Source: an uncultured Oscillospiraceae bacterium
GTDB taxonomy: Bacteria; Bacillota; Clostridia; Oscillospirales; Ruminococcaceae
Direction: 5' to 3'
Length of the DNA: 22,906 bases
NCBI GenBank assembly: GCA_910578965.1
Contig: CAJTSP010000032.1
Location: 1 to 22,906, forward strand
Every line of letters starts with the position of its first letter. The first letter of the stretch is position 1. A model generated the notes under the pieces. The model did not search any database. It was not told the DNA's origin and saw only the letters and a program-made list of their open reading frames with translations. This document shows, piece after piece, positions 1-7,496 of this stretch. The translations under genes were made by a program, and so were the position numbers.

Positions 1-16
1 CTGCCAAGCATCCGGC

Positions 17-415
17 TCAGCCGACCGTATAGGTCAGTTCAAAGGCGTCGCCGTCGGCAATGGGGGTGTCATCCACCCCGGTCTCAAGCATTTCGCCGCC
101 CTTGGTCAGGCACCACCAGCTACCGTCGGCCTCCCAGTCGGCAGTAACCCCGTCCACCGTGGTAACATAGAGGCCGTAGGGCCCTTCCTCGCCCTCAACC
201 AGGCCCGCCTCCTCCAGCGCGCCGCGCAGGTTTTCGGCGTCTGTCTGGATGGTATGTCCGTTCCGGGCGCCGTCTGCCAGCACCACCGCCACCGTAATGG
301 TTTTATCCCCCGCCGCGCCGCGGGGCATAAACGCATAGTATACGCCGGCCAGCAGCAGGGCCGCCGCCACCAGCACACCCAAAGCCAGCCAGCCCTTTTT
401 GAGCGCCTTGTTCAT
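17..415 (-). CDS. DUF4430 domain protein, N-terminally membrane-anchored
   Basis: This is a 132-residue protein. Residues 1-9 (MNKALKKGW) are basic and are followed by a hydrophobic segment to about residue 30, so it is a secreted or membrane-anchored protein with its body outside. The rest matches the DUF4430 (transcobalamin-like beta-grasp) pattern: ITVAVVLADG, a tda-type ENLRGALEEAGLV stretch, GPYGLYVTTVDGV, a WW pair followed by a short loop, and a GVDDTPIADGD ending. In this family the domain occurs alone or in surface proteins and is suspected of binding cobalamin-like ligands, but the ligand is unknown here. I chose the ATG at 413-415 because GAAAGG lies 8-10 bases upstream; the in-frame ATG at 424 has no space for a ribosome binding site. 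It follows the Cys-rich miniprotein gene by about 118 bases on the same strand and may be co-transcribed with it. Confidence 0.85.
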   Translation of the reverse strand: MNKALKKGWLALGVLVAAALLLAGVYYAFMPRGAAGDKTITVAVVLADGARNGHTIQTDAENLRGALEEAGLVEGEEGPYGLYVTTVDGVTADWEADGSWWCLTKGGEMLETGVDDTPIADGDAFELTYTVG

Positions 416-441
416 CGGTATCATCCTTTCGTTTTCCCCTG

Positions 442-477
442 TTTTGGGGCCAGGCTGTTCCCGGCCGGGCCCCAAAA
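442..477. repeat. 10-bp inverted repeat between two small genes
   Basis: TTTTGGGGCC (442-451) and GGCCCCAAAA (468-477) are perfect inverted repeats with a 16-base loop. The site lies between the Cys-rich gene and the DUF4430 gene, just upstream of the latter's ribosome binding site. Neither side carries a T-run after the stem, so it is not a typical terminator. It may be an RNA processing or attenuation hairpin. Confidence 0.5.
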
Positions 478-533
478 AGCCCTATACTACAATACGGCCG
501 CGCCCAAGGGGCGGCCGCGCGGCGGCGGGCCGC

Positions 534-701
534 TCAGCCCTCCTTGGGCGGCTGCTCGCGCCTGTCGCAGTTTTGCATGCAGCTTAAGCAGTTCCCGCCG
601 CATTTGCGGTCCTGCCATCCGCCCTGTTTCGCAATCCACACAATGGCAAAGGCCAGCACTGCAATCAAGCCGGCCAATACCAAAATACTCTGCAGGGTCA
701 T
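534..701 (-). CDS. FeoB-associated Cys-rich membrane miniprotein
   Basis: This is a 55-residue protein. Residues 3-24 form one hydrophobic helix (LQSILVLAGLIAVLAFAIVW). A short basic stretch follows, then a cysteine cluster with C34, C38, C41 and C45 (KCGGNCLSCMQNC), and a charged tail. A single helix followed by tightly spaced cysteines is the pattern of the FeoB-associated Cys-rich membrane protein family, whose members usually sit beside the ferrous-iron transporter FeoB and may handle metal at the membrane. The start is well supported: AAAAAAGGAGG lies 5 bases before the ATG at 699-701. A good promoter lies further upstream. No feoB or feoA is visible here, so the partner must be elsewhere. 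The family call rests on pattern recognition of a short sequence. Confidence 0.75.
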   Translation of the reverse strand: MTLQSILVLAGLIAVLAFAIVWIAKQGGWQDRKCGGNCLSCMQNCDRREQPPKEG

Positions 702-759
702 AGGGTCCTCCTTTTTTGCACCGCTCCCGCACCGGCCGCGCAGGCGGGGCGTTTTTACA

Positions 760-789
760 AAGATAGCACTCTTTGCACGGCGATGTCAA
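760..789 (-). promoter_or_regulatory. Sigma-70 promoter of the Cys-rich miniprotein gene
   Basis: On the minus strand there is a perfect TTGACA (789-784), an 18-base spacer, and TATCTT (765-760). It lies about 60 bases before the start codon and points away from the thrS promoter, so the two genes are divergently transcribed from a region of about 60 bases. Confidence 0.6.
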
Positions 790-824
790 GAAGCTGGGGA
801 GGCGTTAAGGCAGGGCGAAAAGGC

Positions 825-853
825 TTGACTTTGCCCGGGTACGGGGGTACAAT
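825..853 (+). promoter_or_regulatory. Sigma-70 promoter of the thrS leader
   Basis: TTGACT (825-830), a 17-base spacer and TACAAT (848-853) make a near-consensus promoter. Transcription would begin near 860, about 460 bases before the thrS start codon, leaving room for a complete T-box leader. Confidence 0.8.
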
Positions 854-861
854 GGTCGCAG

Positions 862-1169
862 AACTCATTCCGCAAAAGCGTTGACGCGGACACAGGCCCC
901 GGAAAACCAGCATGAGAGAAGGCCGCCGCCGGTTTTGTGCCGGTGTGCTGCAAGCGGCCCTGCGGCAGCCCGGGACGCCTACCACCGCGGAGCGCGGGGG
1001 CGAACCCCCGCCGGGCACGGCCCGTTACAGCCGCTGATGAGGCGCGCCGCCCTTTGGGCCAAACGGCCGGGGCCGCGCGCAATTCGGGTGGAACCGTGGG
1101 ACACGGCATGCATTTGCGCGTCTCACCCCGTTGGCAGCCAGTCGTTTGGCAGCGGGGTGGGGCGTTTTT
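862..1169 (+). ncRNA. T-box riboswitch (threonine) of thrS
   Basis: The conserved T-box sequence is at 1081-1098 (AATTCGGGTGGAACCGTG), matching the family consensus of AA, three free bases, GGGTGG, N, ACCGCG. Its bulge is TGGA, which would pair with a tRNA ending in UCCA. Upstream lie a long stem I region (about 900-1000) and a CCCGTTACAG motif (1019-1028) typical of the stretch before the antiterminator. The tandem ACC at 981-986 in the descending arm of stem I is the likely threonine specifier; the second copy, followed by GCGGAGC, fits best. Uncharged tRNA-Thr should favour the antiterminator over the terminator at 1118-1169 and switch thrS on. The T-box core and terminator are clear, while the 5' boundary and specifier are inferred. 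Confidence 0.88.
1118..1169 (+). terminator. Regulated intrinsic terminator of the thrS T-box
   Basis: Bases 1118-1133 pair along all 16 positions (some G-U) with 1150-1165. A T-run at 1165-1169 follows immediately. The position just 3' of the T-box core is where the competing terminator of this riboswitch class belongs. Confidence 0.85.
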
Positions 1170-1192
1170 GCTTGCCGGCTGAAGGGGCCCGC

Positions 1193-1258
1193 CGGCAGGC
1201 CTTTGCCATTTTGCGCGGGGGGCGGCCCTTCCCCGCAGGGCGGGCTTTGGGCCTGCCG
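1193..1258 (+). repeat. Extra stem-loop between terminator and thrS
   Basis: CGGCAGGCC (1193-1201) is perfectly complementary to GGCCTGCCG (1250-1258), enclosing 48 very GC-rich bases. It lies in the 150-base stretch between the riboswitch terminator and the thrS ribosome binding site, without a following T-run. It could be a second control or processing element, or just a GC-rich fold. Confidence 0.4.
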
Positions 1259-1321
1259 AGGCGCTGGCTGCCCCGGCGCAGCCGGGAGCCCAAAACAAGA
1301 AAGAACGGAGGATACCACAAG

Positions 1322-3220
1322 ATGCTGCAAGTAAATCTGAAGGGTACTGTACGCGAGGTGGCCGAGGGTACCACCGCCGCAGAGGTGGCAAAAAGCATCG
1401 GCCCGGGGCTGTACAAGGCAGCCTGCGCGGCCAGGATCGACGGCGAGGCGTGCGATTTGCGCACCCCGCTGACCCAAAACTGCAGTTTGGAAATTTTAAC
1501 CTTTGACGACCCGGAGGGCCGGCACGCCTTTTGGCACACCGCCGCCCATGTAATGGCCCAGGCGGTGCAGCACCTCTTTCCCGAGGCAAAGTTCGGCATC
1601 GGGCCGGCGCTGGAAAACGGCTGGTATTACGACATCAAGGCCGGCCGGCCGCTGACCACCGGCGACTTTGAGGCCATTGAGGCCGAGATGAAAAGGCTGG
1701 TAAAGCAGGATGAGCCGGTGGAAAAGCAGGCAATTACGGCCGAGGAGGGCCGCGCTATGTTTGCCGGGCAGGACTATAAGCTGGAGCTGCTGGAGGAGTA
1801 CGCCCAAAAGGGCTGGCAGTTGAGCGTTTACCGGCAGGGCGATTTTACCGACCTGTGCGCCGGGCCGCACCTGATGAGCACCGGCGCGCTCAAGGCGGTC
1901 AAGCTGACCAAGGTCGCTGCCGCCTATTGGCGGGCGGATGCTTCCCGCGACAGCCTGGACCGGCTGTACGGCGTCGCCTTCCCCAAGGCGAGCATGCTGG
2001 AGGAGTATCAAAAGCGGATGGAGGAGGCGGCCAAGCGGGACCACCGCCGCTTAGGAAAGGAGCTTGAGCTGTTTGCCCTGCTGGAAGAGGGCCCCGGCTT
2101 CCCCTTCTTTCTGCCCAAGGGCATGGTGCTGAAAAACACCTTGCTCGACTACTGGCGCGAGATCCACCACAAGGCCGGCTACCAGGAGATCAGCACCCCC
2201 ATCATGCTCAACCGCAGCCTTTGGGAGCGCAGCGGCCACTGGGACCACTACAAGAACAACATGTACACCACCGTGATCGACGACACCGATTTTGCCATCA
2301 AGCCGATGAACTGCCCGGGCGGCATCCTGGTCTACCAGACCCAGCCCCGCTCCTACCGGGACCTGCCGCTGCGCATGGGCGAGATCGGCCTTGTGCACCG
2401 GCACGAGCTTTCGGGCGCGCTGCACGGGCTGATGCGGGTGCGCTGCTTCAACCAGGACGACGCCCACATCTTTATGACCCCGGAGCAGATCAAGGGCGAG
2501 ATCAAGGGGGTGGTCAAACTGATCGACGAGGTGTACAGCAAGTTCGGCTTCAGCTACCACATCGAGCTCTCGACCATGCCCGAGGACCACATGGGCAGCG
2601 AGGAGGCCTGGGAGCAGGCCACCGAGGGGCTGCGCGGCGCGCTCGAGGAGCTGGGGCGCGAGTACACGGTCAACGAGGGGGACGGCGCGTTTTACGGCCC
2701 CAAGCTGGATTTCCACTTAGTGGACGCCATCGGCCGCACCTGGCAGTGCGGCACCATCCAACTGGATATGCAGCTACCCGAGCGGTTTGAGCTGGAGTAC
2801 ACCGGCGAGGACGGCCAGAAGCACCGGCCCGTGATGATCCACCGGGTGGTGTTTGGCAGCATCGAGCGGTTTATCGGCATCCTGATCGAGCATTTTGCCG
2901 GGGCCTTCCCCACCTGGCTTGCGCCGGTGCAGGTAAAGGTGATCCCCATTACCGACCGCGCGCACGAGTATGCCCGGCAACTGGAGGCCCGGCTGGACGC
3001 CGCCGGCATCCGGGCCGAGGGGGACTTGCGCAGCGAGAAGATGGGCTACAAGATCCGGGAAGCCCAGCTACAAAAAATCCCGTATATGCTGGTGGTGGGC
3101 GACAAGGAGATGGAAGCCGGCACCGTGGCCGTGCGCGCCCGCAGGGAGGAAAACGGCGGCGTGATGCCCCCCGCCGAATTTATCGAAAAAATCAAGGCCG
3201 AGATCGCCGCGAGGGCATAA
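1322..3220 (+). CDS. thrS: Threonyl-tRNA synthetase
   Basis: This 632-residue enzyme charges tRNA-Thr with threonine in the cytosol; its length is normal for bacterial ThrRS. Domains in order are: TGS (1-60); second editing domain with H72 and H76 (HTAAH) and C179/H183 (CAGPH); class II catalytic core about 240-530 with FFLPKG (motif 1 region), MRVRCFNQDDAHIF (motif 2) and FGSIERFIGILIEHFAG (motif 3); anticodon-binding domain from about 535. The zinc ligands C331 (MNCPGG), H382 (DDAHIF) and H507 (MIHRV) line up with those of the E. coli enzyme. I used the ATG at 1322 with GGAGG at 1307-1311. The same frame stays open upstream, but that stretch is the riboswitch. The gene is monocistronic and ends before an 18-bp hairpin. 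Confidence 0.98.
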   Translation: MLQVNLKGTVREVAEGTTAAEVAKSIGPGLYKAACAARIDGEACDLRTPLTQNCSLEILTFDDPEGRHAFWHTAAHVMAQAVQHLFPEAKFGIGPALENGWYYDIKAGRPLTTGDFEAIEAEMKRLVKQDEPVEKQAITAEEGRAMFAGQDYKLELLEEYAQKGWQLSVYRQGDFTDLCAGPHLMSTGALKAVKLTKVAAAYWRADASRDSLDRLYGVAFPKASMLEEYQKRMEEAAKRDHRRLGKELELFALLEEGPGFPFFLPKGMVLKNTLLDYWREIHHKAGYQEISTPIMLNRSLWERSGHWDHYKNNMYTTVIDDTDFAIKPMNCPGGILVYQTQPRSYRDLPLRMGEIGLVHRHELSGALHGLMRVRCFNQDDAHIFMTPEQIKGEIKGVVKLIDEVYSKFGFSYHIELSTMPEDHMGSEEAWEQATEGLRGALEELGREYTVNEGDGAFYGPKLDFHLVDAIGRTWQCGTIQLDMQLPERFELEYTGEDGQKHRPVMIHRVVFGSIERFIGILIEHFAGAFPTWLAPVQVKVIPITDRAHEYARQLEARLDAAGIRAEGDLRSEKMGYKIREAQLQKIPYMLVVGDKEMEAGTVAVRARREENGGVMPPAEFIEKIKAEIAARA

Positions 3221-3309
3221 GGGAACACAGGCTGCGGGAGCCCGGCAGCCTCCCCCTTGGCCTCCCCCTTAAAAACAAAAGCACGCCGCACTCATCCATA
3301 AGCAAATCA

Positions 3310-3355
3310 CGCCGCCCTGGCAGGCCCTTCTCAGGGCCTGCCAGGGCGGCGCTTT
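3310..3355. terminator. 18-bp hairpin between thrS and the choline operon
   Basis: CGCCGCCCTGGCAGGCCC (3310-3327) and its perfect complement (3334-3351) enclose a 6-base loop. CTTTA follows on the plus strand. A short outer pair, CCATAA (3297-3302) with TTATGG (3354-3359), extends the symmetry. It lies between converging genes (thrS from the left, the phosphodiesterase from the right) and probably ends both transcripts, though the T-run is poor on each strand. Confidence 0.6.
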
Positions 3356-3472
3356 ATGGCAGGGCTGTTTCTCTATACGGGCCGGGAGCCAAACGGCAGG
3401 GCCGGGCAGCAACCGTTTTATGCCGGCCGCAGGCCTGCCCCTTGCCCCGGGCAAGGGCTCAAACAAGGCTGC

Positions 3473-4198
3473 CTACCCCTCGGCCCGAATCCGGTTGACC
3501 ACGTCCGGGCAGTTGGTGATGACGCTGTTGACCCCTTTTTGGATCAGGTCGCGGATGTCGGCCGGGTCGTCCACCGTATAGGGGTTGACCTCGATGTTAT
3601 GGGCGTGCAGCTCCTCGATGACCGGCCAGGTGAGGTTGTGGTAATCGGGGTGGTAGCAGGGGATGCCGTACCGCTGGGTATACTCGCCCGCGTCGATCCG
3701 CCAGTCGTAGGCCAAAAAGCCGTACTTGATCTCGGGTGCAAGCTTTTTCATGCGCAGGATGGTAAAGTGGTTGAAGCTGGTGATGAGGATGCGGTCGGTG
3801 ATCTTGTATTCCCGCAGCATGTCCACGAGCTTTTGCTCCATCTCGAGATACTCAAACACCCCGGTTTTCATCTCGATGTTGGTGATGATCGGCTCGTTTT
3901 TTACCAGCTCCAGATACTCCCGCAGGGTGGGGATGCGCTGCACCGGGTAGGCGTCGCCGAATTTTTCGTTGGCGTTCAGCTTTTTCAGCTCGGCCAGGGT
4001 GTAGTCCTTGACCCAGCCGGTACCGTCGGTGGTGCGGTCCACGCTCTCGTCGTGCAGGATAATGATCTCGCCGTCCTTGGTAAGCTGGACGTCGTTCTCG
4101 ATGCCGTCCACCCCTTCGGCCAGCGCCTTTTCAAAGCTTAAAAGGGTATTTTCGGGGTATTTGCTGCAAAAGCCCCGATGGGCGTAGTTTTTGATCAT
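3473..4198 (-). CDS. Cytosolic glycerophosphodiester phosphodiesterase
   Basis: This 241-residue protein of the GDPD family hydrolyses glycerophosphodiesters (for example glycerophosphocholine) to glycerol 3-phosphate plus the free alcohol. The family marks are visible: HRG at residues 7-9, PENT at 15-18, the metal ligands E34 and D36 (GIENDVQLTKDG), H49 (ILHDESVDRTTDG), an acidic NIEMK at 107-111 and a closing YTVDDP motif near the C-terminus. There is no signal peptide, so it acts in the cytosol, as UgpQ does. The start at 4196-4198 has AGAGGTG upstream. It is the last gene of a four-gene minus-strand set with a choline kinase fusion and two transporters, which suggests glycerophosphocholine as its substrate; that is inference. 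Confidence 0.92.
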   Translation of the reverse strand: MIKNYAHRGFCSKYPENTLLSFEKALAEGVDGIENDVQLTKDGEIIILHDESVDRTTDGTGWVKDYTLAELKKLNANEKFGDAYPVQRIPTLREYLELVKNEPIITNIEMKTGVFEYLEMEQKLVDMLREYKITDRILITSFNHFTILRMKKLAPEIKYGFLAYDWRIDAGEYTQRYGIPCYHPDYHNLTWPVIEELHAHNIEVNPYTVDDPADIRDLIQKGVNSVITNCPDVVNRIRAEG

Positions 4199-4229
4199 AA
4201 GGCTGTCACCTCTTGCAGGATAGTTGAAG

Positions 4230-4263
4230 GCCGCCCGGCCTGCGCTTTACAGGGCCGGGCGGC
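4230..4263. repeat. 11-bp hairpin between MFS and phosphodiesterase genes
   Basis: GCCGCCCGGCC (4230-4240) pairs perfectly with GGCCGGGCGGC (4253-4263). It occupies the 86-base gap between two co-oriented genes and has no T-run. It may protect the upstream mRNA or reduce read-through into the phosphodiesterase gene. Confidence 0.5.
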
Positions 4264-4284
4264 AAAGGGTAAGGCCGGAACCGC

Positions 4285-5571
4285 TTACGCGGCGGAGCCG
4301 GCGGCCTCGCGGGCCTTTTTGTTCATGTTGTACAGCACCAGCGCGCTGGCAAAGCCGATGGCCGACAGCACGATCATGGCGATGAAGCAGTTGATGTAGC
4401 CCTTGAGCGGGGTGGCGGTACCGACGTATTTGTCCACCATGCTGCCCGAAACGGTGTACAGGAACATCTCGGGGGCGTAGGTGCACAGCGAAATGACGCC
4501 GGAGGCGGTGCCGGCCAGATGCTTGGGCACCAGGACCTCGTCGATGGTGGAGAAGTAGAGGGCCTTGATGGAGTACAGGCACAGGCCGTACACCACAAAG
4601 GTGAGGATGATCCAGGGGATCGAGGACTTGCCGGCCGGGATGATCACATAGGCCGCGGCAAACACGGTCATGCCGATAAAGGCGTACTGCATGAACTTGA
4701 TGCGGCTGCCCACCTTATCCGAGATGAAGCCGGCGGCAAAAGCGCCCAGCATCATCATCATGTAGGTACGCACCACCGACAGGGTGGCCACGGTGGAATC
4801 GGGGATTTCAAAGGCGGCCGAGAGGTAGGGGGTGACATAGCCGTGGAAGATGAGGGCCGAGTAGTTGCAGACGCCCATGACGCCGCACAGCCAGACCCGG
4901 GGCATTTTGGCGACCTCCAGGAAATCCTTCATGTTGAGGCCGTTGCCGGAGGCTGCCTTCTCCTCGGCAGTCTTGGGGGTGGGCTTGTCGTTCTCCAGGA
5001 AGATGGCGCAGAGGATACCGGCCACCAGCATGAGCACCGAGTAGTACATGATGGCGTTCTGCATGCCGCCGATGCTGTCGGCCGCCCAGGAGAAGACCGC
5101 CACGGAACCAAACGCCGCAACCGTGCCGATGAGGCCGCGGCCGCCCTCGAGGAAGCCGAACAGGCGGCCCTGCTCTTCTTCTTCGCCCAGGCGGTTGATG
5201 GCCTTGACCATCGCGGCCCAGAAGGTAAATACGGTGGTGATGGCAAAGATGGCGTGGATAACCACCAGCCAGATAAAGCCGGGCATGGTCCAGAACCAGA
5301 AGCCCGCCAGGGCGGTGCCGATACAGGACACCACGATCAGACTTTTGCAGCTAAATTTATCTGCCAGGATACCGCCCGGGAAGTAGCAGATAAAGTTGAC
5401 GATGCCATAGGCCGACATAATCAGGCCCAGGCCGGTGGCGCTGGCCCCGGTGGCATCCATCAGGGGCTGCATGTAGGTCTCGCGCAGATAGGGCAGCTTG
5501 GTGATGAGGCCGCCCGCGAACGCGACCAGGATCAGGGTAAGCCATTTGTTGCTTTTGCGTGCTGTTGACAT
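4285..5571 (-). CDS. MFS transporter, organophosphate-type
   Basis: This 428-residue protein has about 12 hydrophobic segments in two halves separated by a charged loop (around NDKPTPKTAEEKAASGNGLNM). The stretches YGIVNFICYFPGGILADKFSCK and RLFGFLEGGRGLIG are typical of the major facilitator superfamily, close to the organophosphate:phosphate antiporter and NarK-like groups. The start at 5569-5571 has AAGGAGG 7-8 bases upstream; the frame is open further upstream, but that part is proline/arginine-rich and lies in a hairpin-rich gap. Placed directly before the phosphodiesterase gene and after a choline transporter, it may import a glycerophosphodiester such as glycerophosphocholine. The family call is firm; the substrate is inferred. 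Confidence 0.85.
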   Translation of the reverse strand: MSTARKSNKWLTLILVAFAGGLITKLPYLRETYMQPLMDATGASATGLGLIMSAYGIVNFICYFPGGILADKFSCKSLIVVSCIGTALAGFWFWTMPGFIWLVVIHAIFAITTVFTFWAAMVKAINRLGEEEEQGRLFGFLEGGRGLIGTVAAFGSVAVFSWAADSIGGMQNAIMYYSVLMLVAGILCAIFLENDKPTPKTAEEKAASGNGLNMKDFLEVAKMPRVWLCGVMGVCNYSALIFHGYVTPYLSAAFEIPDSTVATLSVVRTYMMMMLGAFAAGFISDKVGSRIKFMQYAFIGMTVFAAAYVIIPAGKSSIPWIILTFVVYGLCLYSIKALYFSTIDEVLVPKHLAGTASGVISLCTYAPEMFLYTVSGSMVDKYVGTATPLKGYINCFIAMIVLSAIGFASALVLYNMNKKAREAAGSAA

Positions 5572-5612
5572 GGATCGTTCCTCCTTATATAAAGTCGGGG
5601 CGCCTTGCATCC

Positions 5613-5646
5613 CTGCCGCGCGCTTCGGCCGTTGAGCGCGCGGCAG
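5613..5646. repeat. 11-bp hairpin in the BCCT-MFS gap
   Basis: CTGCCGCGCGC (5613-5623) pairs perfectly with GCGCGCGGCAG (5636-5646). It is the first of two stem-loops in the 205-base gap between the BCCT and MFS genes, with no T-run on either strand. Confidence 0.5.
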
Positions 5647-5682
5647 GTCAAGGCCGAGCCCCTGCATCTTCAGGCTGCCGGG

Positions 5683-5712
5683 GCTGAACGCCCGCCAAGG
5701 CAGGCGTTCAGC
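5683..5712. repeat. 10-bp hairpin in the BCCT-MFS gap
   Basis: GCTGAACGCC (5683-5692) pairs perfectly with GGCGTTCAGC (5703-5712), and the inner bases can extend the stem with one mismatch. It is the second stem-loop in this gap. Paired hairpins without T-runs inside an operon suggest mRNA segmentation rather than full termination. Confidence 0.5.
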
Positions 5713-5776
5713 GGCCCGTCGGCCTGCGGATCCTTGCTGTGCCCTTTCGGGCCGGCCCACACAGGGCCGCCACGGG

Positions 5777-7381
5777 TTAACCGGCGCCCTTTTGAGGGGG
5801 CGCGGGGGGCGTTTTTTCGTCTGCGGGCGCGCCCAGCTCGGCAAGGTAGCTGCGGGCGTCCTTTAAGAAGCTGGCCACCAGCAAAATAAGGATAATGCCG
5901 ATGGGGAAAGCCGCCACAATGGATACCGACTGCAGGCTTGCCAGCGAGCTTTGGGCGTTGATAAGCCCGATGGGAAAGATGATGAAGATAAAGGCCCAGA
6001 AGATGCGTACCGCGTGGTGCGGCTCCTCCACATCCGCCAGCTTGCGGTAGGAGTAGGCCGCCACCACCATGGTGAGTGAATCAAAGGTGGTGGCATAAAA
6101 GAGCACCATGGTGACAAAGAGCAGCGCAAGCGCCACCACCGGTAGCGGCAGGGTGTGGAAGATCGAGAGGATCACGGAAGGGATATCCTGCCCGGCGGCA
6201 ATGGCGCCGGAAATATCCAGCCGGCCGTGCATCTCCAGCCCCAGGCCATAGTTGCCAAACACGATAAAGGAGGTAAAGGTGCTGGCAAGGCCGGCAATGT
6301 ACCCGCCGATGATGGTGTTTTTAACCGTGCGCCCCTTGCTGATAACCCCCACAAAAAAGGGGGTTGCCACGCACCAGGCCATCCAGTAGGCCCAGTAAAA
6401 CACCGTCCAGTTCTGCACAAAGCCGCTAAAGCCGTCGCCGCTTTGGCGCAGCGGGTCAGCCCAGGTGACCATGCCGATGAAGTTTTGGGTAAGGTTTCCA
6501 ATGGCGGTGATGCCGGTTTCAATAATATATTGCGCCTGCCCGCCCCCCAGCAGGAAATAGCCCAGCAGCGCAAAAAAGAGCCAGGAGCAGATGACCGACA
6601 TCTTCATAATGGCATGGTAGCCGATGATGACGTCCGCGGTATACACCGCAGCCACCAGCACCAGCAGAAAAACGGTGAGCCCCACCGAGGATTCGATGCC
6701 GAAAATATCCCCCAGCACCGCCGAGAGCAGCGGGGTTGCCAGCGAAAAGGTGGTGGCGGTGCCGGCCAGCAGGGCAAAGATTGCAAACAGGTCGATCAGC
6801 TTGCCCGCAGGCCCGTCTACCTTGTCTCCCAGCAGGGCACGGCAGCCCTCGCTGAACTTTTGCTTGGTGCGCTTGCGCACATGGATCATAAAGCCAAAGC
6901 AGGCGCTGAGCACCATATAAAAGCTCCAGGGCACCGGCCCCCAGTGGAAGAGGGGGTAGGTGCTGGCCCAGTCCTGCATGCCGCCCAGCTGGGCAATGCG
7001 GCTCTCCTGGGCGTAGAGGGCCCATTCGCAGAAGGAGTAATAGAGGATGTCGGCCGCCATGGTGCCGGTAAAGATCATGGCCCCCCACTGGAAGTTGCTG
7101 TAGGCGGGCTTTTCGCCCTCGCCCCCCAGGCGGATGGCGCCGTATTTGGAAAAGGCGATGACCAGCGAGACGATCAGGCTGCCCACCCCCACCAGAATGT
7201 AAAAGGAGCTGAGCTGGTTGCCCAAAAAGCCGCGCACGCCGTCCACAACGCGGGTGCTGCCCTCGGGCAAAAGGATAAAGAGCACGCACAAACCCACCAC
7301 CACCAGCAGCGGCACCACCATGGCGGTGGCGTCCAGTTGGCGCAGCAGCTCCTTAATACTTCCCTTCTGCGGCTTTTGCAT
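5777..7381 (-). CDS. BCCT family choline/betaine transporter
   Basis: This is a 534-residue membrane protein with about 12 helices. The signature of the betaine-choline-carnitine transporter family is at residues 325-353: WTVFYWAYWMAWCVATPFF followed by VGVISKGRTVK, with the aromatic box W325, W330 and W333. A second family stretch, FQWGAMIFTGTMAADILYYS, is at 97-116. These carriers take up trimethylammonium compounds with Na+ or H+, or by exchange. The start at 7379-7381 has GGGAGG upstream. It follows the choline kinase/cytidylyltransferase gene by 115 bases on the same strand, which makes choline the likely substrate, in the role LicB plays elsewhere. Betaine or carnitine cannot be excluded from the sequence alone. 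Confidence 0.93.
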   Translation of the reverse strand: MQKPQKGSIKELLRQLDATAMVVPLLVVVGLCVLFILLPEGSTRVVDGVRGFLGNQLSSFYILVGVGSLIVSLVIAFSKYGAIRLGGEGEKPAYSNFQWGAMIFTGTMAADILYYSFCEWALYAQESRIAQLGGMQDWASTYPLFHWGPVPWSFYMVLSACFGFMIHVRKRTKQKFSEGCRALLGDKVDGPAGKLIDLFAIFALLAGTATTFSLATPLLSAVLGDIFGIESSVGLTVFLLVLVAAVYTADVIIGYHAIMKMSVICSWLFFALLGYFLLGGGQAQYIIETGITAIGNLTQNFIGMVTWADPLRQSGDGFSGFVQNWTVFYWAYWMAWCVATPFFVGVISKGRTVKNTIIGGYIAGLASTFTSFIVFGNYGLGLEMHGRLDISGAIAAGQDIPSVILSIFHTLPLPVVALALLFVTMVLFYATTFDSLTMVVAAYSYRKLADVEEPHHAVRIFWAFIFIIFPIGLINAQSSLASLQSVSIVAAFPIGIILILLVASFLKDARSYLAELGAPADEKTPPAPPQKGAG

Positions 7382-7496
7382 CCGCTCTCATCCTCCCTTG
7401 TTTCCGCTTGCCTTTGGGAAGGTAAGCGGTTTTTTTGCGCAAAAAAGCGGCGAAAATTTACAGGTTCCTATGTCCGGGCCCGGCCCAGCGGGCCTG

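Noticed and set aside
487..789. 100-codon minus-strand open frame
   Set aside because: It overlaps, in another frame, the Cys-rich miniprotein gene, which has a proper ribosome binding site and a recognisable pattern, and it runs across that gene's promoter region.
881..1321. Upstream extension of the thrS reading frame (147 extra codons)
   Set aside because: The stretch is the T-box leader and terminator. It encodes low-complexity Arg/Pro/Ala-rich sequence, and the normal ThrRS start with GGAGG is at 1322.
3356..4141. 261-codon plus-strand open frame
   Set aside because: It is antisense to the phosphodiesterase gene, has no ribosome binding site and has the composition of a GC-rich shadow frame.
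4519..5568. 349-codon plus-strand open frame rich in His, Gly and Asp
   Set aside because: It is antisense to the MFS gene. The His/Gly/Asp/Gln-rich composition is typical of the complementary strand of a membrane-protein gene.
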